DNA of 64,000 bases. Origin: Streptomyces tauricus. Lineage in GTDB: Bacteria; Actinomycetota; Actinomycetes; Streptomycetales; Streptomycetaceae. The stretch spans positions 58,408 to 122,407 of the forward strand of contig NZ_BMVY01000028.1 in the NCBI RefSeq assembly GCF_014650955.1, in the 5' to 3' direction. Position 1 is the first letter of the stretch, and each line of letters starts with the position of its first letter. The translations under genes and the position numbers were made by a program. This document shows, in pieces, positions 44,532 to 52,156 of this stretch. The notes under the pieces were generated by a model, which was not told where the DNA came from, did not search any database, and was given only the letters and a program-made list of their open reading frames with translations.

Positions 44532-45432
44532 GGCCGCCGAGCCGTCGGCGGCGCAGGCGGCCCCGGAAAGAGCCGCCGCCGGACGGACGCCGAGCCCCCT
44601 GTGGACTCTCGGGCTGCTGGGCAACGAACTGAGAACCACGCTCCGCCGCTGGCGGACGATCGCCCTGCTCGGGGTGCTCGCCGCGGTGCCGGTACTGGTC
44701 GGCATCGCGGTCAAGATCGAGACGAGCGACGGGTCGTCCGCCGGAGGCGGCGGGGGAGAGGGGCCCGCGTTCATCGCGCAGATCACCAACAACGGACTGT
44801 TCCTGGTGTTCACCGCGCTGGCCGCGACCCTGCCGTTCTTCCTGCCGATGGCGGTCGGCGTCATCGCGGGTGACGCGATAGCGGGCGAGGCCAACGCCGG
44901 GACGCTGCGTTATCTGCTGGTCGCGCCGGCGGGGCGTACGCGCCTGCTGATCACCAAGTACGCGACCACGCTGGCCTTCTGTGTCATCGCCACCCTCGTC
45001 GTGGCGACCTCGGCGCTCGTCGTCGGCGCGCTCCTGTTCCCGCTGGGCGAGCTGACGACGATCTCCGGCACGCGCATCAGTTTCGGCGAGGGGCTGGGCC
45101 GGGCGCTGCTGATCGCGCTGATCGTGGCCGCGTCACTGATCGGGGTCGCGGCGCTGGGGCTGTTCGTCTCGACCCTCACGAACAGCGGGATCGCGGCGAT
45201 GGCGACGACCGTCGGTCTGCTCATCACCGTGCAGATCCTCGACCAGATCCCCCAACTGCACGCGATACAGCCGTACATCTTCTCGCACTACTGGCTGTCC
45301 TTCGCCGACCTCATGCGCGACCCCGTCTACTGGGACGACCTGATACGCAACCTCGAACTGCAGGCGCTGTACGCGGCGGTGTTCGGCGCGGCGGCCTGGG
45401 CGCGCTTCACGGCGAAGGACATCACGGCGTAG
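44518..45432 (+). CDS. ABC-2 type transporter permease
   Basis: Membrane subunit of 304 aa with six predicted helices. The segments GNELRTTLRRWRTIALLGVL and GVIAGDAIAGEANAGTLRYLL with LVAPAGRTRLLITKY are characteristic of ABC-2 permeases. ATG 44518 follows GGGGGAGGG inside the ATPase gene. With the preceding ATPase and the LolA-like protein it makes a compact export cassette. Confidence 0.9.
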   Translation: MSRAEAAEPSAAQAAPERAAAGRTPSPLWTLGLLGNELRTTLRRWRTIALLGVLAAVPVLVGIAVKIETSDGSSAGGGGGEGPAFIAQITNNGLFLVFTALAATLPFFLPMAVGVIAGDAIAGEANAGTLRYLLVAPAGRTRLLITKYATTLAFCVIATLVVATSALVVGALLFPLGELTTISGTRISFGEGLGRALLIALIVAASLIGVAALGLFVSTLTNSGIAAMATTVGLLITVQILDQIPQLHAIQPYIFSHYWLSFADLMRDPVYWDDLIRNLELQALYAAVFGAAAWARFTAKDITA

Positions 45433-45458
45433 CGAGGACCACGGCCCCCGGAACCCGC

Positions 45459-46064
45459 TCAGCTCTCGTAGGCGACGTCATAGGGGGCGTCGTAGGGGAA
45501 GCGGGCGAGCGGGGGCTCCTGGGCGAAGAACGTCTTGGCGGCGGCCAGCGCGCCTGAGTCGTTCAGTACGTCTCCGGGCTTGCTGCCGTTGCCGAGGAGG
45601 ACGCCGCCGAAGCGCATCCCCAGGTAGGCGGCCGAGTTGTTGAGGGTGCCGATGAGAGGAGCGGCGACCTCTTGCTCCTCGTGCGCGAGAGCGGTGACGC
45701 CCCACATGGTGCGTCCGGCCATCGTCCTCTTGAAATCGAGGCCCGGCGTGCGCAGCCAGCCCGACCAGTGGTCGAGGTAGCGCTTGGTGGACGCGGACAC
45801 GGAGTACCAGTACAGCGGTGAGGCGATGACGAGGTCCGTCGCCGCGAGCGTCGCGTCGAGAAGCGTCGCCGTGTGGTCACCGGACGGCCGGACATGGTCG
45901 CTGTCGTGGCGCAGGTCCTCGAAGTCGGGCAGGGGGTGCTCGGCCAGATCGATCCAGCGCCGGGTGACATCGGCGGGCAGCTGCTCGGCGGCCTTGCGGG
46001 CCAGCAGCTCCGTATTGCCGTTGTCGCGGCTGCTGCCCAGAAGGAAGAGGAAGTGGCGGGTCAT
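45459..46064 (-). CDS. Flavodoxin-fold NAD(P)H-dependent oxidoreductase
   Basis: FMN-dependent reductase of 201 aa with the NADPH-dependent FMN reductase/flavodoxin-like fold. LLGSSRDNGNTELLARKA binds the FMN phosphate near residues 9-26 and SPLYWYSVSASTKRYLDHW is the ring-binding loop near 82-100. Such enzymes reduce quinones, azo or nitro compounds; the substrate here is unknown. The upstream region holds nested palindromes and a likely TATACT -10 element. No regulator gene is adjacent. Confidence 0.88.
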   Translation of the reverse strand: MTRHFLFLLGSSRDNGNTELLARKAAEQLPADVTRRWIDLAEHPLPDFEDLRHDSDHVRPSGDHTATLLDATLAATDLVIASPLYWYSVSASTKRYLDHWSGWLRTPGLDFKRTMAGRTMWGVTALAHEEQEVAAPLIGTLNNSAAYLGMRFGGVLLGNGSKPGDVLNDSGALAAAKTFFAQEPPLARFPYDAPYDVAYES

Positions 46065-46087
46065 GAGGGCTCCGTCATGTAGGGCGT

Positions 46088-46152
46088 CCGACGACTACAC
46101 GCACATGCACTAACACGCGTATGCAGTATATGCACATGCATGCAGTCGTCGG
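46088..46152. promoter_or_regulatory. Nested palindromic promoter region
   Basis: CCGACGACT (46088-46096) and its exact complement AGTCGTCGG (46144-46152) flank a 47-bp segment. Inside it GCACATGCA occurs twice (46101-46109, 46132-46140) and TATACT on the minus strand (46125-46130) could be a -10 element for the oxidoreductase gene. The segment is much more A/T-rich than its surroundings. It looks like a multi-site operator. Confidence 0.5.
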
Positions 46153-46178
46153 CCACCCCGAAACGGGCCGGTCCGCCG

Positions 46179-47120
46179 TTACTCCGACAGCTCCCACACC
46201 GCGTACGCGAGGGCGTCGCTGTTGCGGTTCAGGGCGGTGTCGTTGATGTTCGCCGTCGTGTCGCACGAGGAGTGGTAGCAGCGGTCGAACGCCACGCCCG
46301 CCGTGCCGCCCCACTTGGTCACCTGCGCCGCGGTCTTGCGGGTGCTGGCGCCGGTGAAGAGGCCGCCGACGGGGATGCCCGCGCTCTTGAAGTACGCGTG
46401 GTCCGAGCGGCCGTCACCCTCGGTCTCGATCTCGGTCGCGACGCCGAGACCGGTGAAGTAGTCCTTGAAGGTCTTCTCGATGGCCGGGTCGTCGTCGTAG
46501 ACGAAGTAGCCGGGGTTCGGCGACCCGATCATGTCGAAGTTCAGATAACCGCTGATCTTCGCGCGGTTGGCGGTGGTGAGGCTGTTGACGTAGTAGCGCG
46601 AGCCGACCATGCCCAGCTCCTCGGCACCCCACCAGGCGAACCGCAGATGCTTCGTGGGCTGGTACTGCGCCCGGGACACGGCGAGCGCGGCCTCCAGGAC
46701 GGCTGCCGAACCGGAGGCGTTGTCGTTGATGCCGGGCCCCGAGGAGACGCTGTCGAGGTGGGAGCCCGACATGACGACCTGGTTGGTGTCGCCGCCGGGC
46801 CAGTCGGCGATCAGGTTGTAGCCGGTGCTGCCGGAGGAGGTGAACTGCTGGATGACCGTGGTGAACCCGGCCGCGTCCAGCTTGGCCTTCACGTAGTCGA
46901 GGGAGGCCTTGTAGCCGGCGCGGCCGTGGGCGCGGTTGCCGCCGTTGGCGGTGGCTATGGACTGCAACTGGGTGAGATGGGCCTTGACGTTGGCCACGGG
47001 TATGTCCGGTGCGGCGGCCACGCGTGCGGGCGCGGCGTCGGCTATCGCGCTCGTCGTGAGCAACGCGGCGATCGCCATGGCGGCGGCACCCGTGGCGCGT
47101 CCGGGAACGGAGAGCTTCAT
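46179..47120 (-). CDS. Secreted M28 aminopeptidase (S. griseus aminopeptidase type)
   Basis: Extracellular dizinc aminopeptidase of 313 aa. A signal peptide is followed by a mature start near APDIPVANVKAHLTQLQ, closely matching S. griseus aminopeptidase. Zinc and catalytic residues are present: SGSHLDSVSSG (His), GINDNASG (bridging Asp), WWGAEELG (catalytic and ligand Glu), LNFDMIGSPNPGYF (Asp) and GDGRSDHAYF (His). ATG 47120 was chosen because it places the signal peptide at the start; the longer frame adds an unrelated 29 residues. The C-terminus includes the disulfide-type CYHSSCD. Confidence 0.93.
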   Translation of the reverse strand: MKLSVPGRATGAAAMAIAALLTTSAIADAAPARVAAAPDIPVANVKAHLTQLQSIATANGGNRAHGRAGYKASLDYVKAKLDAAGFTTVIQQFTSSGSTGYNLIADWPGGDTNQVVMSGSHLDSVSSGPGINDNASGSAAVLEAALAVSRAQYQPTKHLRFAWWGAEELGMVGSRYYVNSLTTANRAKISGYLNFDMIGSPNPGYFVYDDDPAIEKTFKDYFTGLGVATEIETEGDGRSDHAYFKSAGIPVGGLFTGASTRKTAAQVTKWGGTAGVAFDRCYHSSCDTTANINDTALNRNSDALAYAVWELSE

Positions 47121-47241
47121 GTGGGGGGCTCCGAATTCCTTTGGATTCCTTGGATTCCTTGCGGAAATGGGTGCCTGATGGTGAAGCTGAGGTTGACGTT
47201 CCGTCAAGAGCGCAATCCGGTCAGCCGCGTTCGCATAGCGG

Positions 47242-47736
47242 TCAGTGGAGGCAGAACTCGTTGCCCTCCGGGTCCGCCATCACCACCCACTCGCCCGAGG
47301 GTTCCTTCACCTCGCGGACGACCGTCGCCCCGAGCCCGGTCAGTCGCGCGACCTCCGCCTCCCGCTTCCCGCCCTCGGTGTGCAGGTCGATGTGCAGGCG
47401 GTTCTTCACGGTCTTCGGCTCCGGTACGCGCTGGAACAGCAGCCGCCGTCCGAGCCCCACCCCGGTCTCCTCCTCGTACGGGTCCTGCGGATGCCGTACG
47501 CCGGTCGCGTCCCGCCAGGCGCGGCGGCCGTGCGACTCGACGACGAGCTCGGGAGGTGCGGCGCCGACACTCAGCAGGCGCTCGATCAGCGAACTGTGGT
47601 CCTCGACCACATAGTTGAGCGCGGCGCCCCAGAAATCCGCCTGCGCGTGCGGGTCGGCGGTGTCGACGACGAGTTTCCAGTGCAGGGGTGCGGGCTCGGG
47701 GGTGGGCGCGGACTGAGGTGCGGAGGGGTGTGTCAT
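47242..47736 (-). CDS. VOC-superfamily (glyoxalase-like) protein
   Basis: Protein of 164 aa with the vicinal-oxygen-chelate fold: WKLVVDTADPHAQADFWGAAL at the start, NRLHIDLHTE (possible metal His) and the ending MADPEGNEFCLH. Members range from dioxygenases to drug-binding resistance proteins; I cannot say which applies. ATG 47736 lies eight bases after TATAAG on the minus strand, so the mRNA is probably leaderless. It is divergent from a CGNR zinc-finger gene across one shared palindrome. Confidence 0.82.
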   Translation of the reverse strand: MTHPSAPQSAPTPEPAPLHWKLVVDTADPHAQADFWGAALNYVVEDHSSLIERLLSVGAAPPELVVESHGRRAWRDATGVRHPQDPYEEETGVGLGRRLLFQRVPEPKTVKNRLHIDLHTEGGKREAEVARLTGLGATVVREVKEPSGEWVVMADPEGNEFCLH

Positions 47737-47737
47737 G

Positions 47738-47758
47738 GTAACCACTTATAGTGGTTAC
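47738..47758. promoter_or_regulatory. Shared palindromic operator/promoter of divergent leaderless genes
   Basis: GTAACCAC and GTGGTTAC form a perfect 8-bp inverted repeat around TTATA. TATAGT (47747-47752) reads rightward with GTG 47759 seven bases later. TATAAG (47750-47745) reads leftward with ATG 47736 eight bases later. Thus both -10 elements overlap in one symmetric site and both genes appear to start at or near the first base of the mRNA. Confidence 0.65.
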
Positions 47759-48370
47759 GTGAGCGCGCCTGCAATGAAATCGCCCGGACTGACTCTCGTG
47801 TCGTACGGCGGGAAGCGGTACCGCTTCGACGCCGGGGCGCTGTGCACCGAGCTGCTGACGACGGGCGGACCGGGGGAGTTCGCCCGCTACGAGTCGCTGC
47901 ACGAGCCCGCGGACCTGCTGCGCTGGGTGGAGCGGAGCCGGCTGCCGGGCGGCCTCGAAATGCCGGTCATGGAAAGGGAGTTGGCGGAAACGCGAGCCCT
48001 GCGGAACGCGCTGTTCCAGGTCGTCGCCGACCGCGCCCACGGCCGGCCGCTGGCGGCCCGTGAACTGGCTGCCGTCAACCTCGCCGCGGCCGGGGCGCCG
48101 CTCGCCGCGCGTATCGAGGCGGACGGTTCGCGCGGGTGGGCGCCGGGGGCCACGGTGGCGCGGTTGCTGGCCACCGTCGCCCGTGAGGCGGTCGAACTGC
48201 TCACCGGGCCGTACGCGGACCGCTTCCGCGAGTGCGGATCCGGCAACTGCGGCCTGCTGTTCGTCGACACGTCCCGGCCGGGTCGGCGCCGGTGGTGCGC
48301 GATGGAACACTGCGGCAACGTGCACAAGGTGCGCGCGCACCGGGCGCGGCGGGCCGAGGGGGACGACTGA
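47759..48370 (+). CDS. CGNR zinc-finger / ABATE-domain regulator
   Basis: Putative transcriptional regulator of 203 aa. The N-terminal ABATE-like region (stress-induced, ligand-sensing) runs to about residue 150. The C-terminal CGNR zinc finger has CGSGNCGLLF, then WCAMEHCGNVHKVRAHR. These proteins usually sit next to their target genes. GTG 47759 fits a leaderless start; the divergent VOC gene is the likely target, and the protein may also control itself through the palindrome between them. Confidence 0.88.
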   Translation: MSAPAMKSPGLTLVSYGGKRYRFDAGALCTELLTTGGPGEFARYESLHEPADLLRWVERSRLPGGLEMPVMERELAETRALRNALFQVVADRAHGRPLAARELAAVNLAAAGAPLAARIEADGSRGWAPGATVARLLATVAREAVELLTGPYADRFRECGSGNCGLLFVDTSRPGRRRWCAMEHCGNVHKVRAHRARRAEGDD

Positions 48371-48394
48371 GGGGGACGACTGAGGGGTCTCGTC

Positions 48395-48550
48395 CACGGG
48401 TTCGACCCGGGCTGACCCGGCCCGCAAGATCCGACCCGGCTCGACCTGGCCCGGCTCGGCCCGGCAAGACCCGACCCGGCTCGACCGGCAAGACCCGGCT
48501 CAGCCCGACCCGGCCCGGCTCAGCCCGGCTCGGCCTGGATCGGTTCGCCC
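48395..48550. repeat. Low-complexity GACCCGGCTC repeat region
   Basis: About 150 bases after the CGNR gene consist of degenerate repeats of GACCCGGCTC and GCCCGGCTCGGC. No reading frame with normal codon use crosses it. It lies between the convergent CGNR and HxlR genes. Probably slippage-grown spacer. Confidence 0.6.
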
Positions 48551-48571
48551 GGCGGGGGCGAAAACAGCCCC

Positions 48572-49048
48572 TCAGACACGCCCGACGCCCTCCGCCTGCC
48601 CCTCCACCCGCCCCTCCGCCTCCGCCTCGATCCGCTCGTCATAAGCGGCCCGCGCCATCGCGATCTCGCCCTGGTGCATCTCCGTCCAGGTCACCAGGGA
48701 CCGGATGGTCGCGTGCAGCGTCCCCCCGAGCGGAGTGAGCTCGTACTCCACCCTCGGCGGCACCACGGGATGAACCGTCCGCTTCACGAGCCCGTCCCGC
48801 TCCAACTGCCGCAGCGTGACCGTCAGCATCCGCTGGCTGATCCCGTCGATCTCCCGCCGCAGCTCGGTGAACCGGAGCCGCCGGGATTCGAGCAGGGCGA
48901 TCACCAGGAGGGACCACTTGTCCGCCACCCGGTCGAGGATCTGCCGCACCTGGCAGTCCTCCCGGGTGTCCCACTGGAAGGGGTCCGCGTCGCCGTAATC
49001 CACGGTGCTCGCGCAGTTACTCGGTGACTTTGAAGTGCCTTCTTCCAT
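48572..49048 (-). CDS. HxlR-family transcriptional regulator
   Basis: Winged-helix regulator of up to 158 aa. Core motifs: CQVRQILDRVADKWSLLVIALL, RFTELRREIDGISQRMLTVTLRQLERDGLV and PPRVEYELTPLG. It is divergent from an MFS exporter gene. The annotated start ATG 49048 has a weak ribosome site, and the decamer ACTTTGAAGT lies inside the first codons at 49027-49036. A GTG at 49000 would leave this possible operator upstream, so the true start may be the shorter one. Confidence 0.85.
   Translation of the reverse strand: MEEGTSKSPSNCASTVDYGDADPFQWDTREDCQVRQILDRVADKWSLLVIALLESRRLRFTELRREIDGISQRMLTVTLRQLERDGLVKRTVHPVVPPRVEYELTPLGGTLHATIRSLVTWTEMHQGEIAMARAAYDERIEAEAEGRVEGQAEGVGRV
49027..49036. promoter_or_regulatory. 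ACTTTGAAGT element, candidate HxlR operator
   Basis: The near-palindrome ACTT-TG-AAGT, extended as GGTGACTT..AAGTGCC, lies at the start of this HxlR gene. The same ten bases occur at 54357-54366 between the other HxlR gene and its divergent partner. A separate GGTTAC/GTAACC inverted pair at 49078-49083 and 49108-49113 lies closer to the MFS start. Confidence 0.4.
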
Positions 49049-49149
49049 GCCTGCCGATGCTGCCGCAGGCTGGCACCGGTTACAAGAGGGAACTGACCCT
49101 CACTCGGGTAACCACCTCTTCCCGCACGCCCTCCTGAGGAGAAGTCACG

Positions 49150-50868
49150 ATGAAACCCGGAGAAGCAGCGACGAATCCCGGAGAAGCGGCCACGGCATCC
49201 GGAGAAGTCGCGATGGGCCCCCGCGCCTGGGCCCTGCTGTTCGTCCTCTGCGGAACGATCTTCCTGGAGGGCATCGACGTCGCCATGCTGGCCGTCGCCA
49301 TCCCGTCCATCAGATCCGACCTCGGCCTGCCCACGGACACCGCGGCCTGGGTGATGAGCGCGTACGTGCTCGGTTACGCGGGCTTCACCCTGCTCGGCGG
49401 TCGCGCGGCCGACCTGCTGGGCCGCCGCCGGATGTTCCTCACCTGGCTGACGGTCTTCCTCGCCTTCTCGGGTCTCGGCGGGTTCGCCACGGAGGGCTGG
49501 ACGCTGATCGTCGCCCGCTTCGTCACCGGTGTGGCGGCGGCCTTCATGACCCCGGCCGCGCTGTCCCTCATCACGACGTCGTACGCGGAGGGTCCGCAGC
49601 GCAACAAGGCTCTGCTGATCTTCGCGGGCACGGCGGCCGGCGGTTTCTCGCTCGGCCTGGTCATCGGCGGCCTGCTCACCCAACTGGGCTGGCGCTGGGT
49701 CTTCTTCGCCCCGGTACTGCTCGCCGGCGCGCTGCTGCTGGCCGCCGTCCGCCTGATCCCGGCCCAGCCGAACGACACCCGGGCGCCCCGCACCGAGCAG
49801 TCGCGCACCGGGCAGTCGCGCACCGTGGAGTCCCGCTCCGGGGAGCCGCGCTCCACGGAAGCCCGCACCGGGGAGCCCCGCGATCCCGGCAAGGGCCGCC
49901 CCCATCGGCGTACCGAAGGCTTCGATCTTCTCGGGGCCGTCACCGCCGCAGGTGCCATGCTGCTCGCCGCCTACGCCGTCATCCGGCTCGAACACGGCCT
50001 GGACGGCTGGTGGCTGACGGCCACGACGGCGGCGGCGGCCACCGCTCTGCTCGTCGTGTTCGTCGCGGTCGAACGCCGTACCGCCACCCCCCTCGTCCGC
50101 CTCGGCATCTTCCGTGAAGGGTCCGTCGTCCGCGCCGACCTGGGCGCTCTCCTCTTCGTGGGCGCCTTCTTCGGCTTCCAGTTCGTCCTCACCCTCTACC
50201 TCCAGGAACTGCGCGGCTGGTCCTCGCTCCAGACGGCGATCGCCCTGGTGGCCCTGGGCTGCGACGCGATCCTCGCCCCCACGCTGACACCCCGGCTGGT
50301 CACCCGTTTCGGCCACGGCAGGGTGATCCTCGGCGGTTTCGTCCTCGCGATCGTGGCGTACGGGCTCTTCCTGCCCGTCGGCATGGACTGGTCGTACGCG
50401 GCGATGTTCCCGACCCTGATCATCGCGGGCACCGCCTTCGCGCTGGCCTACGGTCCGCTCACGATCGCGGCGACGGACGGTGTGGCGGAGTCCGAACAGG
50501 GGCTCGCGAGCGGTCTGTTGAACACCTTCACACAGTTCGGCTCGGCGGTCGGCATCTCGGCGGTGACGGCGGTGTACGGCCTCGCCTCCCAGGGAGCCGC
50601 CGCGGGTCCGGATCCGGATCCGGAGGCCACCTTGTCCGCCTTCCGCGCGGCCCTGGTCGTCCCGGTGGTGATGGTGACGCTGGGCGCACTGCTGTCGTCC
50701 TTCGGCCTCGGAAGGCGCCCGGAGCCGAGGGCCCAGGCGGCGGCCCCCGCAGCAGCAGCTACGGGAGCGGCCCCCGGGGAGGCCCCCGAGGCAGCCGTCG
50801 TGGTCACCCCCGGCCTCTCCGCCCTCTCCGGCCTCCCCGCCAACCGCGTCCCGCAGGACCCGAGTTGA
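49150..50868 (+). CDS. MFS drug:proton antiporter (DHA2, 14-helix type)
   Basis: Exporter of 572 aa. Family marks: FLEGIDVAMLAVAIPSIRSDL, the motif-A loop GGRAADLLGRRRMF, and helix 5 GTAAGGFSLGLVIGGLL. A Glu/Arg/Thr-rich cytoplasmic loop of about 45 residues (215-260) is built from short repeats and splits the two halves. ATG follows GAGGAGAA. Divergent from an HxlR regulator, which probably represses it. Likely exports a toxic or aromatic compound; pobA lies just downstream. Confidence 0.88.
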   Translation: MKPGEAATNPGEAATASGEVAMGPRAWALLFVLCGTIFLEGIDVAMLAVAIPSIRSDLGLPTDTAAWVMSAYVLGYAGFTLLGGRAADLLGRRRMFLTWLTVFLAFSGLGGFATEGWTLIVARFVTGVAAAFMTPAALSLITTSYAEGPQRNKALLIFAGTAAGGFSLGLVIGGLLTQLGWRWVFFAPVLLAGALLLAAVRLIPAQPNDTRAPRTEQSRTGQSRTVESRSGEPRSTEARTGEPRDPGKGRPHRRTEGFDLLGAVTAAGAMLLAAYAVIRLEHGLDGWWLTATTAAAATALLVVFVAVERRTATPLVRLGIFREGSVVRADLGALLFVGAFFGFQFVLTLYLQELRGWSSLQTAIALVALGCDAILAPTLTPRLVTRFGHGRVILGGFVLAIVAYGLFLPVGMDWSYAAMFPTLIIAGTAFALAYGPLTIAATDGVAESEQGLASGLLNTFTQFGSAVGISAVTAVYGLASQGAAAGPDPDPEATLSAFRAALVVPVVMVTLGALLSSFGLGRRPEPRAQAAAPAAAATGAAPGEAPEAAVVVTPGLSALSGLPANRVPQDPS

Positions 50869-50890
50869 CGACGACCCGGGCCGATTTCGC

Positions 50891-50905
50891 CATACTGTTC
50901 GTATG
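50891..50905. promoter_or_regulatory. Inverted repeat over the pobA-like start
   Basis: CATAC-TGTTC-GTATG overlaps the ATG at 50903. CATACT could be the -10 element of a leaderless transcript, and the symmetry could be a regulator site. No PobR-type regulator gene is adjacent. Confidence 0.4.
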
Positions 50906-52150
50906 ACCGCAGCCGCCCCCGACGCCTCTGCCTCTCCCGGTTCCTCCACCTCCTCCGACTCCGTCCAGCGCACCCGTGTCGTCGTCGTGGGCGCAGGCCC
51001 CGCCGGCCTCACCCTGGCCAACATCCTGCGGGCCGCCTCCGTGGACTGCGTGGTGCTGGAGAACGAGAGCAGGGAGTTCATCGAGCGCCGTCCGCGCGCG
51101 GGATTCCTGGAGGAGTGGGCGGTCCGTGCGCTGGACGGGCGGGGCCTCGCGGACCGGCTGCTGCGGAACACGGTGGTGCACACCGAGTGCGAGTTCCGGT
51201 TCGCGGGGGAGAGCCACCGGTTCCCGTACACGGGTGTGTCGGGCCAGCGGCACTACGTCTATCCGCAGCCGCTCCTGGTGACCGACCTGGTGCGCGAGTA
51301 CGCGGACGTCCGCGGCGGCGACATCCGGTTCGGCGTCCGTGACGTCGAGCCGGCCGGGACGGACACCGACCGGCCCTCGGTGGCGTACACGGATCCGGCG
51401 ACGGGTGAACGCGTGCGGCTCGACTGCGACTTCGTCGCGGGGTGCGACGGCGCGCGCGGTGTGACCCGCGACCACATGCCGCCGGAGCACGTCACGATCG
51501 CCCGGCACGACCTCGGCGTCGGCTGGCTGGCCCTCCTCGCCGAGGCGCCCCCGTCCTCCGACTGCGTGGTCTTCGGTATCCATCCGCGCGGGTTCGCCGG
51601 TCACATGGCCCGCAGTCCGCAGGTCACCCGGTACTACCTGGAATGCCCACCGGGCGACGACCCGGAGAACTGGTCGCACGAGCGCGTCTGGTCCGAGCTG
51701 CACGAACGGCTCGCGGCGGACGGGGCCCCGCCGCTCGTCGAGGGCGAGCTGATCGAGAAGCGGGTCCTGGCCATGCACAACTACGTGGTGGAGCCGATGG
51801 CGTACGGGCGGCTGTATCTGGTGGGGGACGCGGCCCATCTGCTCGCACCGATCGGCGCGAAGGGCATGAACCTGGCGATCCACGACTCCCTGCTGCTCGG
51901 CGACGCGCTCGTCGCCCACTACGGCAAGGGGGACGACAGCGGGCTGCGCGACTACTCGCGGAGGTGTCTGCGGCGGGTGTGGCAGTACCAGGAGTTCTCG
52001 CAGTGGCTGTCCGAGATGTACCACGGTGTCTCGTCCGGCGATCCGTTCCGTGCGGGGGTCGCGCGGGCGCGGCTGCGGCGGACTCTCGGCTCGCCGGCCG
52101 CCGCGGCCGGATTCGCCGAACTGTTCCTCGGCAAGGACACCGACTACTGA
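50903..52150 (+). CDS. pobA: 4-hydroxybenzoate 3-monooxygenase-like flavoprotein
   Basis: Single-component aromatic hydroxylase, 415 aa. FAD motif GAGPAGLTLAN near residue 30, RPRAGFLEEWAVRAL in the substrate/FAD region, CDFVAGCDGARGVTR (the DG motif near 180) and the second FAD motif LVGDAAHLLAPIGAKGMNLA near 310. The pattern matches p-hydroxybenzoate hydroxylase, which makes protocatechuate. The N-terminus has a 20-residue Ser/Ala-rich extension. It ends seven bases from the convergent rarD gene. Confidence 0.88.
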   Translation: MTAAAPDASASPGSSTSSDSVQRTRVVVVGAGPAGLTLANILRAASVDCVVLENESREFIERRPRAGFLEEWAVRALDGRGLADRLLRNTVVHTECEFRFAGESHRFPYTGVSGQRHYVYPQPLLVTDLVREYADVRGGDIRFGVRDVEPAGTDTDRPSVAYTDPATGERVRLDCDFVAGCDGARGVTRDHMPPEHVTIARHDLGVGWLALLAEAPPSSDCVVFGIHPRGFAGHMARSPQVTRYYLECPPGDDPENWSHERVWSELHERLAADGAPPLVEGELIEKRVLAMHNYVVEPMAYGRLYLVGDAAHLLAPIGAKGMNLAIHDSLLLGDALVAHYGKGDDSGLRDYSRRCLRRVWQYQEFSQWLSEMYHGVSSGDPFRAGVARARLRRTLGSPAAAAGFAELFLGKDTDY

Positions 52151-52156
52151 CGACGA

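Noticed and set aside
48395..48550. Possible small gene after the CGNR regulator
   Set aside because: The frame is made of degenerate GACCCGGCTC repeats and gives a Pro/Arg/Gly-rich product without a start signal.
50804..52024. 406-aa minus-strand frame opposite pobA
   Set aside because: Antisense shadow; the plus strand carries intact FAD-binding motifs of an aromatic hydroxylase.
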